A DNA stretch of 64,000 nt. Origin: Lachnospiraceae bacterium (GTDB taxonomy: Bacteria; Bacillota; Clostridia; Lachnospirales; Lachnospiraceae). Below the pieces are notes generated by a model, which ran no database searches, had not been told where the DNA came from, and saw only the letters and a list, made by a program, of their open reading frames with translations. Positions 33,678 through 41,475 of this stretch are shown piece after piece (position 1 is the stretch's first letter; every line of letters starts with the position of its first letter). A program made the position numbers and the translations under genes. The stretch covers positions 1 to 64,000 of the forward strand of contig CAJTCH010000005.1 in NCBI GenBank assembly GCA_910574715.1, given 5' to 3'.

Positions 33678-34432
33678 ATTTACATCCCCACAAAATTCGT
33701 TACTGGCTTCATTCTTCGGAAAAGACAGAAGCCCCGGAATCTTTTGCGCGGAAAGTAAACGAAATCTGCGGCCTCTACCAGAGTGCCCGGGAACAAAGCC
33801 GGGAAGGTGCACACATTGTTTCCACGGATGAAATGACCGGGATACAGGCGCTGGAACATAAATATCCTGGCAAACTCCCATTACCTGGCCAGTGCGCCAA
33901 AATGGAGTTTGAGTATATCCGCCATGGCACGACCAGCCTCATCGGGTTCTTTGATGTTGCAACGGGTCGTGTGGAAATGCCGTATTTGAACTCCACACGC
34001 ACAGAAGAGGATTTTGTGGAAGCCGTAAAATCATTGGCAGAAACAGACCCGCAAGCCTCATGGACATTCATATGCGATGGCCTGAACACTCATAAGTCGG
34101 AAGCCCTTGTCCGCTTTGTGGCGGAGACCTGTGCCCCTGGCGTGGAACTGGGCAAGAAAGGGAAAACAGGTATCCTTAAAAGTATGGAAAGCCGGGCGGA
34201 TTTCCTGCATGACCCTTCCCACCGGATCCGCTTTGTCTATACTCCGAAACACAGTTCCTGGATGAACCAGATTGAGATATGGTTTGGAATCATTAACCGG
34301 AAGCTGCTGAAGCGGAAAAGCTACCTGTCAATAGCAGAACTGGAAGCAAGCATCCTGCGCTTTATTGAACAATACAATCTTACGGCACATCCATTTAAGT
34401 GGACATATGCCGGTATACCATTAGCAATTTAA
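33668..34432 (+). CDS. IS630 transposase, frame B (DDE catalytic part)
   Basis: Read after a -1 shift from frame A, this 254-residue part holds the DDE domain: first Asp in VSTDEMTGIQ, second in FICDGLNTHKS, Glu in WMNQIEIWFGIINRK. All three are present. It has no ribosome binding site of its own at the junction, which supports expression as a frameshift fusion of about 415 residues with frame A. Confidence 0.85.
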   Translation, partial: NEVDLHPHKIRYWLHSSEKTEAPESFARKVNEICGLYQSAREQSREGAHIVSTDEMTGIQALEHKYPGKLPLPGQCAKMEFEYIRHGTTSLIGFFDVATGRVEMPYLNSTRTEEDFVEAVKSLAETDPQASWTFICDGLNTHKSEALVRFVAETCAPGVELGKKGKTGILKSMESRADFLHDPSHRIRFVYTPKHSSWMNQIEIWFGIINRKLLKRKSYLSIAELEASILRFIEQYNLTAHPFKWTYAGIPLAI

Positions 34433-34457
34433 TCACTGATATTTAAGCAATGCTGTA

Positions 34458-35363
34458 CTAGCAATTCAACAGCTCACGTTCGATGATTTCCCGCGCCTTC
34501 GGCGCTTCTGTATCCATACGTTCCGGATATCCAAAGATCGATACACAGGAGATCGCATCGCCTCCAACCTTGAACTTCTTGTTTGCAAAATCCATTTTCC
34601 TCAGGGTCTCAAAGATACCTGCAAAATCAACGTCCCCCTCTCCCATCGGGTTATGCTGATGGATGGAGACATCCTCTCTCCCCATACTGTTCAGCCACGG
34701 CGGGTTCAGGATATATCTGCAGTCTTTGGTCTGGTTGTATGTATCTGCAAATAATACATGGCTCAGATCATCGCCTGCATATTCCAGCATAGAGCGTACG
34801 TCGCCCACGCCTTTGTCATAGAAGAATCCATGCGGAGCGGAATATACATATTTCAGATTATCGGAGCGATAACTCTTCACCATATCACAGGTCTCGTTAT
34901 TCAGCTCACAGAAATCCCACGGGTGCGACTGGATCTCTACTCGGATCCCCTCCTTCTCGAACAGCGGGAGCAGTTCATCCATAGAACGGAACCACATACC
35001 GTTACAGATCTCCTGCTGGTTCGGATCGCCGGAAAGCTCCGTATTGATTACCTGTACGCCCATATTTACCGCGATCTCAACAATCCTTCTCCAATTCGCC
35101 ACCGCCATCTTCCGCTGCTCTTCTGTCGGGCCGGACCACCGGTACACAACGATAAAGGAAGAGATCTCTACTCCCGTCTCGCCAAGCGCCTTTCTATACT
35201 CCGCCTCGCATTCCCTCGAGAAAAGCGGATGCTTATAGAACGGATTAATGCGCGGATGCGGAGACTGTTCGATATACTTGTACCCCCAGTCCGCTACCTG
35301 ATGTACCATATCGTTAATACCCATCTGTTTTGCCAATACGTCTACGTCAAACGCTATCTTCAT
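34458..35363 (-). CDS. IolH-like sugar phosphate isomerase/epimerase (TIM barrel)
   Basis: The 301-residue protein belongs to the xylose-isomerase-like TIM barrel (AP endonuclease 2) family. MKIAFDVDVL at the N-terminus, YIEQSPHPRINPFYKHP, VINTELSGDPNQ, IQSHPWDFCELN and INPP/HQHNPMGEGDVDF recall Bacillus IolH of the inositol operon. Metal-ligand Glu/Asp/His contexts are present. It is the last gene of iolG-iolI-iolE-iolH before the IS630 insertion; its TAG stop is completed by the IS end. Exact reaction is unknown for the IolH group. Confidence 0.75.
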   Translation of the reverse strand: MKIAFDVDVLAKQMGINDMVHQVADWGYKYIEQSPHPRINPFYKHPLFSRECEAEYRKALGETGVEISSFIVVYRWSGPTEEQRKMAVANWRRIVEIAVNMGVQVINTELSGDPNQQEICNGMWFRSMDELLPLFEKEGIRVEIQSHPWDFCELNNETCDMVKSYRSDNLKYVYSAPHGFFYDKGVGDVRSMLEYAGDDLSHVLFADTYNQTKDCRYILNPPWLNSMGREDVSIHQHNPMGEGDVDFAGIFETLRKMDFANKKFKVGGDAISCVSIFGYPERMDTEAPKAREIIERELLNC

Positions 35364-35419
35364 TATTATTCTCCTTCCTGCTGCCCGCCTGTTCTTATCT
35401 GATATCTCAAACAGATCTA

Positions 35420-36316
35420 TTACAGACCGGTATGCTCAGCAATGTATTTTCTTGCTTTCAGCGCATATTCAAACGGATTCGCCTTCGCCGGATCCTGCTC
35501 CGCCTCTACGACTACCCATCCCTGGTAACCAGCTTCCTCAAGTATCTTAAAAATCGGCGCAAAATCCACGTCCCCGTCTCCCGGAACGGTAAATGTTCCC
35601 TCGCGCACTCCCTTTAAGAAGCTCCATTTCTCCTTCCGGGACTGCTCTGCCACACTCTTTCTCAGATCCTTCAGATGCACGTGGCGCACACGGTCAACAT
35701 ATCTCCTCAGAACCTTCTCCGGGTCGATCCCCGCGAATGACAGATGGCCGCTGTCGAACAGAAGGAATACCAATTCAGGGTCTACGGACGCCATAAAACG
35801 ATCGATCTCCTCTTCCGTCTGGACGACCGTTCCCATGTGATGATGGAAGGTCAGCACCATTCCCTTGTCCTTCGCGATCCTGCCCAGTCTGTTAAGCCCT
35901 GTTGTAAGCAGCTCCCACTCCCCGTCATTCATGACATATTTGCCTTCCTGGATCGGACGGTCTAACATTCCCTGGATACTGTAGCTCTGTTCGGATACGC
36001 CGATGCATTTTGCACCCACCTGTGTCAGGAAATCACACTGCTTAATAAAAGCTTCCTCCGTCTCCTCGTACGGTCTGCTGATCAGGAAAGAAGAAAACCA
36101 CTGATTGCAGATCGTCATACCTCTAAGATCTAACGCTCTCTTCAGGACTGCAGGATCCGCCGGGTAGTGGCTGCCCACTTCCGATCCGGTAAATCCCGCA
36201 AGCGCCATCTCGCTGACAGTCTGCTCAAACGTATTCTCCTTGCCAAGATCCGGCATATCATCATTCGTCCATCCGATGGGTGCAATTCCAAGTGAAACCT
36301 TACTCTTGTCTAGCAT
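35420..36316 (-). CDS. iolE: Myo-inosose-2 dehydratase (copy 1)
   Basis: The 298-residue protein matches IolE, which dehydrates 2-keto-myo-inositol to 3D-trihydroxycyclohexane-dione. Family features: LGIAPIGWTNDDMPDLG at the N-terminus, [37 protein letters not shown] with metal-binding His, DSGHLSF, HVHLKDLR, and the final [18 protein letters not shown]. It lies between iolI and iolH-like genes with short gaps. A second copy (42529-43428) is about two-thirds identical by eye. Confidence 0.9.
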   Translation of the reverse strand: MLDKSKVSLGIAPIGWTNDDMPDLGKENTFEQTVSEMALAGFTGSEVGSHYPADPAVLKRALDLRGMTICNQWFSSFLISRPYEETEEAFIKQCDFLTQVGAKCIGVSEQSYSIQGMLDRPIQEGKYVMNDGEWELLTTGLNRLGRIAKDKGMVLTFHHHMGTVVQTEEEIDRFMASVDPELVFLLFDSGHLSFAGIDPEKVLRRYVDRVRHVHLKDLRKSVAEQSRKEKWSFLKGVREGTFTVPGDGDVDFAPIFKILEEAGYQGWVVVEAEQDPAKANPFEYALKARKYIAEHTGL

Positions 36317-36347
36317 CTCTTTTTGCTCCTTTACTGTTCGTATGATT

Positions 36348-37181
36348 TTAAGCGAAATACTTCTCTACAAACGCCTTCGTTACTTCCGCCGCCTTCTTCA
36401 CATTCTCCTCGTGTGACATCGCATAGTATTCCGGACGGAATTCCTCGATGGTGCACACGCCGTCGAAACCGATCTCCTTCAATGCGCCTGCGATCGCAAC
36501 ATGGTCGATCACGCCCTCTTCCGGCCACAGTCTCTTGTCATCCCCGCAGGAACCAAGCGGAAGGTCTTCGCAGTCGTTCAGATGGTATGCGAAGATCTTC
36601 TTGCCGTCCGCGTTCTTAAGATCCTCGAGCTTAGAGCACATCTCATGGAAATGGAAGGTATCAACCGTGATTCCCACATTATCTCTGTCTACAGCCTTCA
36701 CTACGTCATACGCCGTGCCAAATTGATTGATGGAGCAGTTCGGAGCACCGCAGAATTCCAGGGAAATCCTGATGTCAGAGCCTACCTTGTCAGACAGATA
36801 GCGAAGTCTTGCAACTGCCTCTTCCTTAATCTCGGACACACTCTTATCCTTCACGTCAAACTGAGGAACCGTGATCAGCATCTTCATACCGATCGCCTTG
36901 CACACCTCAATAATGAAATCCGTCTCCTCGTCGATCTCTTTCACACCGGCCTCATCCCTCTGGTTGAAATAGATCAGGGTATTATACGCCCATGGTTTCA
37001 GATGATGGTTCTTAAACCAGTCTGCCAGTTCCTCCAACGTATGCTCTTTCAGATAGTCCTTCACGCAGTCGAACCTGATCTCAATATAATCAAACCCATA
37101 CTTCTCACATGCTTCCAGGTCAGCCATGAGGGACTGTCCCTTACACTCCAGTGCTGTTGCTTCATTAAATCCTAATTTCAT
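36348..37181 (-). CDS. iolI: 2-keto-myo-inositol isomerase (IolI)
   Basis: The 277-residue protein matches Bacillus IolI closely from memory: MKLGFNEATALE, YDYIEIR-type strand (FDYIEIRFD), HHLKPWAYNTLIYFNQRDE, LEFCGAPNCSINQFGTAYDVV, VDTFHFHEM, DGKKIFAYHLNDCEDLPLG and VELFRPEYY-like IEEFRPEYYAM. IolI interconverts 2-keto-myo-inositol and 1-keto-D-chiro-inositol, allowing D-chiro-inositol use. AAGGAGAC lies upstream of the start. A purine-rich repeat (AGCAGGAAA-type units) precedes it in the 242-base gap after iolG. Confidence 0.9.
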   Translation of the reverse strand: MKLGFNEATALECKGQSLMADLEACEKYGFDYIEIRFDCVKDYLKEHTLEELADWFKNHHLKPWAYNTLIYFNQRDEAGVKEIDEETDFIIEVCKAIGMKMLITVPQFDVKDKSVSEIKEEAVARLRYLSDKVGSDIRISLEFCGAPNCSINQFGTAYDVVKAVDRDNVGITVDTFHFHEMCSKLEDLKNADGKKIFAYHLNDCEDLPLGSCGDDKRLWPEEGVIDHVAIAGALKEIGFDGVCTIEEFRPEYYAMSHEENVKKAAEVTKAFVEKYFA

Positions 37182-37423
37182 AATCGCGGTCTCCTTTTCA
37201 TCTATTTTCTCTGCTTTTCCTGCCTTACTTGCTTTACTTGCTTTCCTGCTTTTCCTGCTAATTGCATATTATTTCATAATATTGCTTTGTTTGCCTGTTT
37301 GCTTATATCTTACTTTGATTTACTTATTTGCGTGCTCGTGTACGCTCATCTGAAAAATATATACCGCCTGCCACGGGATCTTTGGCTTGCATAAACTCCA
37401 GCTTCTTGGCCGTAATATCCTTC

Positions 37424-38428
37424 TTACTTATAAAACTCCGGCTTCTCAACCGTTACAACCTTCTCGATATTGCCCGTTTCCTGCGCCTTTACCAATGCGT
37501 CTGCGGTAACTGCCGCCAGATATCCGTCCCATGTGGTAGGTCCTTCGATCACATCTTTTGCAGCACAGTCAACCCAGTTCTGGATCTCTGCATCATAAGC
37601 ATCCTTGAACAGTACAAAACAATCCGTTGTGATCTCTGTAGAAGCCGCCGCATTCTTCCTGATAGAAGGAGCCATCGGAGCGCCCATCTTAAGTGCACCG
37701 TCCTCGCATACTACTTCGCAGTTGATATCGTATCCGAACTTACAGTTTACAAAACACTCTACATCGATACAGATACCGCTCTTCGTGCGCATCAGCATGA
37801 TCTGCGGATCCTTAAGCTCAGAGTGGGAATACTTCGTAACCTTCGGCATGATCACCTGCACACTCTCATAATCATCATTGACCAGCCAGTGACACAGATC
37901 TATCTCATGAATCACCGTATCATGTACCGCCATCGGCGTATTGTAATTCGTCCCCACCTCAGGATTCCTGTGCGTACAGTGCATCATCAGCGGTTCGCCG
38001 TACTCGCCTGTCGCTATCGCGTCCTTGATCTGGTTATATCCCTTGTGGTAACGGCGCATGAATCCCAGCTGGATCAAATGTCTGCCGGAGGCTGCCTCCG
38101 CGTCCATTACCTTCTTGCAATCCTCTGCCGTCGTACAGAGCGGTTTCTCACAGAACACACGCTTGCCGGCCTTGATCGCTTCAAGAAGATCGTCAACATG
38201 TGCGAATCCCGGTGATACGACCAGAACCGCGTCAACATCAGGATCGTTGATCAGCGCTTTGCCGTCCGTATAGACCTTGGCTCCGCCTGCGATCTCGGCC
38301 GCCTTCTTCGCTCCCTCTTCAAATACGTCTGAAACTGCCACAACCTCGGCTCCCTGGGTTCTCTCTGTGATCCTCTTGATATGATCTCTTCCCATTCCGC
38401 CGCATCCGATAACTCCTACTCTTAACAT
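37424..38428 (-). CDS. iolG: Inositol 2-dehydrogenase / D-chiro-inositol 3-dehydrogenase (copy 1)
   Basis: The 334-residue Gfo/Idh/MocA oxidoreductase matches Bacillus IolG in many segments: VGVIGCGGMGRDHIKRIT (NAD Rossmann loop), VFCEKPLCTTAEDC with the catalytic Lys, LIQLGFMRRYHKGY, MMHCTHRNPEVG, HEIDLCHWLVNDDYESVQV, CKFGYDINCEVVCEDG and the ending KPEFYK. It oxidises myo-inositol to 2-keto-myo-inositol. First gene of the operon iolG-iolI-iolE-iolH-like, with a LacI-type palindrome 72 bases upstream. The 3' end is followed by a degenerate copy of its own last 34 bases. Confidence 0.92.
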   Translation of the reverse strand: MLRVGVIGCGGMGRDHIKRITERTQGAEVVAVSDVFEEGAKKAAEIAGGAKVYTDGKALINDPDVDAVLVVSPGFAHVDDLLEAIKAGKRVFCEKPLCTTAEDCKKVMDAEAASGRHLIQLGFMRRYHKGYNQIKDAIATGEYGEPLMMHCTHRNPEVGTNYNTPMAVHDTVIHEIDLCHWLVNDDYESVQVIMPKVTKYSHSELKDPQIMLMRTKSGICIDVECFVNCKFGYDINCEVVCEDGALKMGAPMAPSIRKNAAASTEITTDCFVLFKDAYDAEIQNWVDCAAKDVIEGPTTWDGYLAAVTADALVKAQETGNIEKVVTVEKPEFYK

Positions 38429-38499
38429 TTTGTTTTCCGCCTTTCTTGTTTTGTTTTATTTTTACTTTTTTGCTTGTTTCTTTATGTCGTTATTTTAGC

Positions 38500-38521
38500 A
38501 TTGCGTTCACGTGAACGCAAT
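38500..38521. promoter_or_regulatory. 22-bp perfect palindrome, likely LacI-type operator of the iol operon
   Basis: The half-site ATTGCGTTCAC is repeated exactly in inverse, giving a perfect palindrome with a central CG as in LacI/GalR operators. It lies upstream of iolG, where a TTGTTA...TATTGC promoter could overlap it. The LacI regulator gene at 39495-40523 is the obvious candidate to bind it. Confidence 0.65.
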
Positions 38522-38583
38522 ATGCAATTTGCACAAATATAACAAAATGATTTTATCTATTATGACTATCCGTTAAAAAATAC

Positions 38584-38635
38584 ACAAAAAAATTGTGCAA
38601 AATATATGTTTTATTAACATATAATCTGCACAATT
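38584..38635 (-). terminator. Terminator of the HipA-like remnant unit
   Basis: On the minus strand AATTGTGCA and TGCACAATT arms, continued by ATATGTT/AACATAT, form a long hairpin followed by TTTTTTT. It separates the hipA-like unit from the iolG control region. Confidence 0.8.
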
Positions 38636-38659
38636 CTATACATATTGTCTCTGTTCATC

Positions 38660-38995
38660 TTACAGAGCTTCGATGTGGAACTCATCCTGACAGCTCCGGC
38701 CTTCGTTCTTCACTAATAATTCATGTTCGTCATAGGAACGCATTCCGTTCACACGCAAGATCTCTCCAATATTCTGCCTGCTGTTCGGAATAACCCTGCT
38801 CTGCACCCATCTGAAACTCCACATAGAATCCACATGCCGGATTCCTTTTTGCAAAAATAAAGAAATCATAAACGGAGCTTCCTTTTCACTAACATTTTCC
38901 GGAACATCTATTGTATAAATTTTATTTTCTTCATCATAGTTCAAAATAGCCACTGTTTTATTCCGGCCGTTTCTCTTCACTGCATATCTCTTCAA
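38660..38995 (-). CDS. Partner protein of a HipA-like kinase
   Basis: The 111-residue product (TTG start, with AAGGTGG six bases upstream) reads LKRYAVKRNGRNKTVAILNY, FMISLFLQKGIRHVDSMWSF, VQSRVIPNSRQNIGEIL and CQDEFHIEAL. I have seen this pattern as a small companion encoded next to HipA-like kinases in Lachnospiraceae; it may serve as antitoxin or regulator. It overlaps the truncated kinase frame upstream by 38 bases, a sign of translational coupling. Alone it is probably a relic. Confidence 0.55.
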   Translation of the reverse strand: MKRYAVKRNGRNKTVAILNYDEENKIYTIDVPENVSEKEAPFMISLFLQKGIRHVDSMWSFRWVQSRVIPNSRQNIGEILRVNGMRSYDEHELLVKNEGRSCQDEFHIEAL

Positions 38996-39452
38996 AATGA
39001 CACCACCTTTTCCAGACCACTTCCCATATTTTTTCAATATGTTTTTGTGTAAGAATCCTCTCTATCCCCTCTAAAATATACTTCTTATCCTCTTGCTTCA
39101 ATACATTGATCCTTAAGTCCGCGTTATCTGGTATCAATGACAGATTATACTCCAATGACCTGGACCCTATATAATTATTGGCCAGAAAATCCTGCATGAC
39201 ATCTGTTTTATCAAGCGCCTCCTCATCTCCGTATGTTGAAAAAAGCAGCGACACTCCCTGATCGAATAACGGTGCCAGCCTTATGCTCTCATCTTCTATA
39301 CTTCGTAAGACTTCCAAATTGCTCCCATGCCTGTCTCTGTTTGCAATTAAATAATCGACACAGATCATCTGATAAATATATATTTCCCATCCATTTCTTA
39401 CCGCAAACTCTAACGGTGACTCATTATTTCGCTTTTGCAGATCATAAAACAT
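38958..39452 (-). pseudogene. Truncated HipA-like kinase (C-terminal part)
   Basis: The 164-residue frame contains the HipA kinase core ICVDYLIANRDRHGSNLEVLR and LAPLFDQGVSLLFSTYG, i.e. the catalytic and metal-binding loops, but the N-terminal half of the kinase is missing. The open frame extends upstream only to a TGA about 30 bases before the first ATG, directly next to the LacI gene stop. A 5' deletion is the simplest explanation. The catalytic Asp is present but the ATP-binding lobe is not. Confidence 0.65.
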
Positions 39453-39494
39453 ATCATATCTTTCATCATTACATCTCCCCTGTCACCATACTTC

Positions 39495-40523
39495 TTATGC
39501 GAGATTATACTTCGTCTTGATCACGATCTCCGTATAAGCGAATTCCTTCTCCGGCTCTTTCCCGTCAAATATCTTCTCAAACAATATCATAACCGGCTCA
39601 TAGCCTTGCCTGTAGCCATCCTGTCCGATCAGGAAACGGATCTTCCCTTCCTCCAGATATTGTACATTCTGGGCTGTCAGATCATTGGAGATGACCTTCA
39701 CCTTATCCGCCAGACCAAGATCGTTAAGAGCCTTACAAACTCCCTGGACACCGGATGCCGCAAGATAAATGCCTGTCAGATCCTCATATTCCTTCAGCAT
39801 CCCGTTGGTAATCATCTCTGCCATACGGTTATCATCAAAAGCATACTGGACATCCAACACCTGCATATCCTCTCTCAGCATTGCAAATTCCTTTAAAAAT
39901 CCTTTTGTCCGGTTCTTATGCCCATAAGCAGCAGGATAACCGGATATCACAAGAACCTTCCCGGATGCCGGAAGAATATCTGCCATCAGCCCTGCCGCTA
40001 CTCTCCCGCTCTGATAAGTATCCTGTCCGACAAAACAGAGACGCCTCGACTCCTCGATATCAGAGTTGAATGTAATGACCGGGATCTCCGCGTCCGCCAG
40101 TTCATCGACCGTCGCTTTCAGCTTCTCATCATCCACCGGAACGACCGCAATCCCGTTGCAGCCCCTCTCCTTTAACTCATACATCGCCGCAACCGCTTTC
40201 CCCGCATCAAAATCATCAATCTTCCGAATGATCACATCCGCTCCCAGACGCTCTACCTCGGCCTTGGCATCTTCCGCTCCTTCGATGACCTTCTCCATAA
40301 ACGGCGTATTCGCCGCCTGGATGATTACACCGATCGTGATCGACCGCTTCGACATCGCCAACGCTCTGCCCGCCCGGTTTGGCTGATATCCCATCTCATC
40401 TGCGATCTTCCGGATCCGGTCCGCAACCTCCGCATTGATCCTTCCCCTGTTATTCAAAGCTCTGTCTACAGTGCCCCTGGAGACTCCTGCCGCTTCCGCT
40501 ATCTGCTGCAAGGTTACAGCCAT
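39495..40523 (-). CDS. LacI-family regulator
   Basis: The 342-residue regulator has a LacI helix-turn-helix (VTLQQIAEAAGVSRGTVDRALNNRGRI; the TVDRALN form is of the RbsR/inositol-like subgroup) and a periplasmic-binding-protein-like domain (IGVIIQAANTPFMEKVIEGAEDA, VVPVDDEKLKATVDELADAEIPVITFNSD). The start at 40523 follows GGGAGG. Its ligand domain resembles ribose/inositol-binding proteins. Its position between two iol clusters and the LacI-type palindrome before iolG make it the likely iol repressor. Confidence 0.85.
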   Translation of the reverse strand: MAVTLQQIAEAAGVSRGTVDRALNNRGRINAEVADRIRKIADEMGYQPNRAGRALAMSKRSITIGVIIQAANTPFMEKVIEGAEDAKAEVERLGADVIIRKIDDFDAGKAVAAMYELKERGCNGIAVVPVDDEKLKATVDELADAEIPVITFNSDIEESRRLCFVGQDTYQSGRVAAGLMADILPASGKVLVISGYPAAYGHKNRTKGFLKEFAMLREDMQVLDVQYAFDDNRMAEMITNGMLKEYEDLTGIYLAASGVQGVCKALNDLGLADKVKVISNDLTAQNVQYLEEGKIRFLIGQDGYRQGYEPVMILFEKIFDGKEPEKEFAYTEIVIKTKYNLA

Positions 40524-40587
40524 CTCATTTCCTCCCTGTCCGCAGCAGTCATGTACATGCTCTATTGCCGCCGTTTTCTTGTCTTTT

Positions 40588-40616
40588 ATTATAAATACCA
40601 TAAAAACAATTGTCAA
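40588..40616 (-). promoter_or_regulatory. Promoter of the LacI gene
   Basis: Minus strand TTGACA (40611-40616) and TATAAT (40588-40593) at 17-base spacing: a consensus promoter 65 bases upstream of the start. Confidence 0.75.
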
Positions 40617-40731
40617 ACCTACAATCCATTCCCCAAATCTTTTATTCTCTTAATTGAACTCTTCATCCGGTTTCTATTTATCACATAGGTTTTGGAGCTG
40701 TACAATTTTATACATTAGTACATACTATGTA

Positions 40732-40760
40732 TTGACATATACATACATTTATTGTATTAT
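40732..40760 (+). promoter_or_regulatory. Promoter of the toxin-antitoxin pair
   Basis: TTGACA (40732-40737) and TATTAT (40755-40760) with 17-base spacing. GTACATA/TATGTA and ATGTAT/ATACAT inverted motifs surround the -35, as expected for an autoregulated DinJ/RelB operator. Confidence 0.65.
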
Positions 40761-40786
40761 GCAAACATAGCAGGAGGGTTGATTAT

Positions 40787-41047
40787 ATGGCAACAACAAG
40801 CATTACTATCCGAATGGATGAAAAGTTAAAAAAACAAGCTGAAATTCTTTTCGAAGACATGGGATTGAATATGACAACAGCTTTTACTATGTTTGCAAAA
40901 GCTGTCGTCCGCCAAAATAAGATTCCTTTTGAAATTACAGCCGATCCGTTTTTTTCAGAATCTAACATAAGAACATTGGAAGAACGCATTGCTAAGATCG
41001 AATCCGGTCAATCCGTTCCGAAAGAACATGACTTGATCGAGGTGTAA
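40787..41047 (+). CDS. RelB/DinJ-family antitoxin
   Basis: The 86-residue protein starts MATTSITIRMDEKLKKQAEILFEDMG with the ribbon-helix-helix DNA-binding fold and FTMFAKAVVRQNKIPFEI typical of DinJ. It would bind its promoter and neutralise the toxin encoded directly after it. AGGAGGG precedes the start; its TAA shares one base with the toxin ATG. Confidence 0.88.
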   Translation: MATTSITIRMDEKLKKQAEILFEDMGLNMTTAFTMFAKAVVRQNKIPFEITADPFFSESNIRTLEERIAKIESGQSVPKEHDLIEV

Positions 41048-41313
41048 TGATGGGAATACTGTGGGAAGACGATGCCTGGCAGGAATATCTTGATTGGCAA
41101 ACGCAAGACAAGAAAACGTTGAGACGGATAAATAAACTCATCAAAGATATTCAAAGAACTCCTTTCGACGGAATAGGTCATCCTGAACCTCTATCCGGTA
41201 ATTTAAGTGGATGGTGGAGCAGGCATATTGATGAGAAGAATCGTATCGTATATAAGACTGTTGGCAATCAGACAACGATCGTATCCTGTCATGGACATTA
41301 TAACGACAAATAA
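41047..41313 (+). CDS. YoeB/Txe-family toxin
   Basis: The 88-residue protein (ILWEDDAWQEYLDWQTQDKKTLRRINKLIKDI in segments, PFDGIGHPEPLSGNLSGWWSRHIDEKNRIVY, ending HYNDK) has all family residues, including the Glu, Arg and the C-terminal His-Tyr of the YoeB ribonuclease site. YoeB cleaves mRNA at the ribosome. It overlaps the antitoxin stop by one base (TAATG). Confidence 0.92.
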   Translation: MMGILWEDDAWQEYLDWQTQDKKTLRRINKLIKDIQRTPFDGIGHPEPLSGNLSGWWSRHIDEKNRIVYKTVGNQTTIVSCHGHYNDK

Positions 41314-41402
41314 ACGAATGGGGGTATCAAATCTAGTTCATTTTTGTGTATTTTATCCAACTTCCATTCCTATTCACATCACACTGACAGCACTATAGCA
41401 AA

Positions 41403-41448
41403 TAACCCCGCAGGAATCAGAACTATCTTTTCCTGATCCCCGCAGGGT
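41403..41448. terminator. Terminator between the toxin and iolG2 genes
   Basis: AACCCCGCAGGAATCAG can fold on CCTGATCCCCGCAGGGTT with a few mismatches around a CTATCTTTT loop, between the convergent toxin and iolG copy 2 genes. Confidence 0.6.
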
Positions 41449-41475
41449 TTCGCCTTGACAACAATATCTATAATT

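Larger units (their letters stand above)
33090..34458 (+). mobile_element. IS630-family insertion sequence
   Basis: The 1,369-bp element has 18-bp terminal inverted repeats (GTACAGCATTGTTTAAAT at the left, one mismatch at the right) and is flanked by TA at 33088-33089 and 34459-34460, the target duplication of the IS630/Tc1-mariner superfamily. It contains one transposase in two frames joined by a -1 slippery site. Both ends and the DDE residues are intact, so it may be active. It landed beside a palindromic element and next to the stop codon of the iolH-like gene, whose TAG is preserved. Confidence 0.9.

Noticed and set aside
37200-37262. CRISPR-like or regulatory repeat array before iolI
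   Set aside because: The TTGCTTTAC/CCTGCTTTT units are short and imperfect with no spacers; it is a simple purine/pyrimidine repeat.
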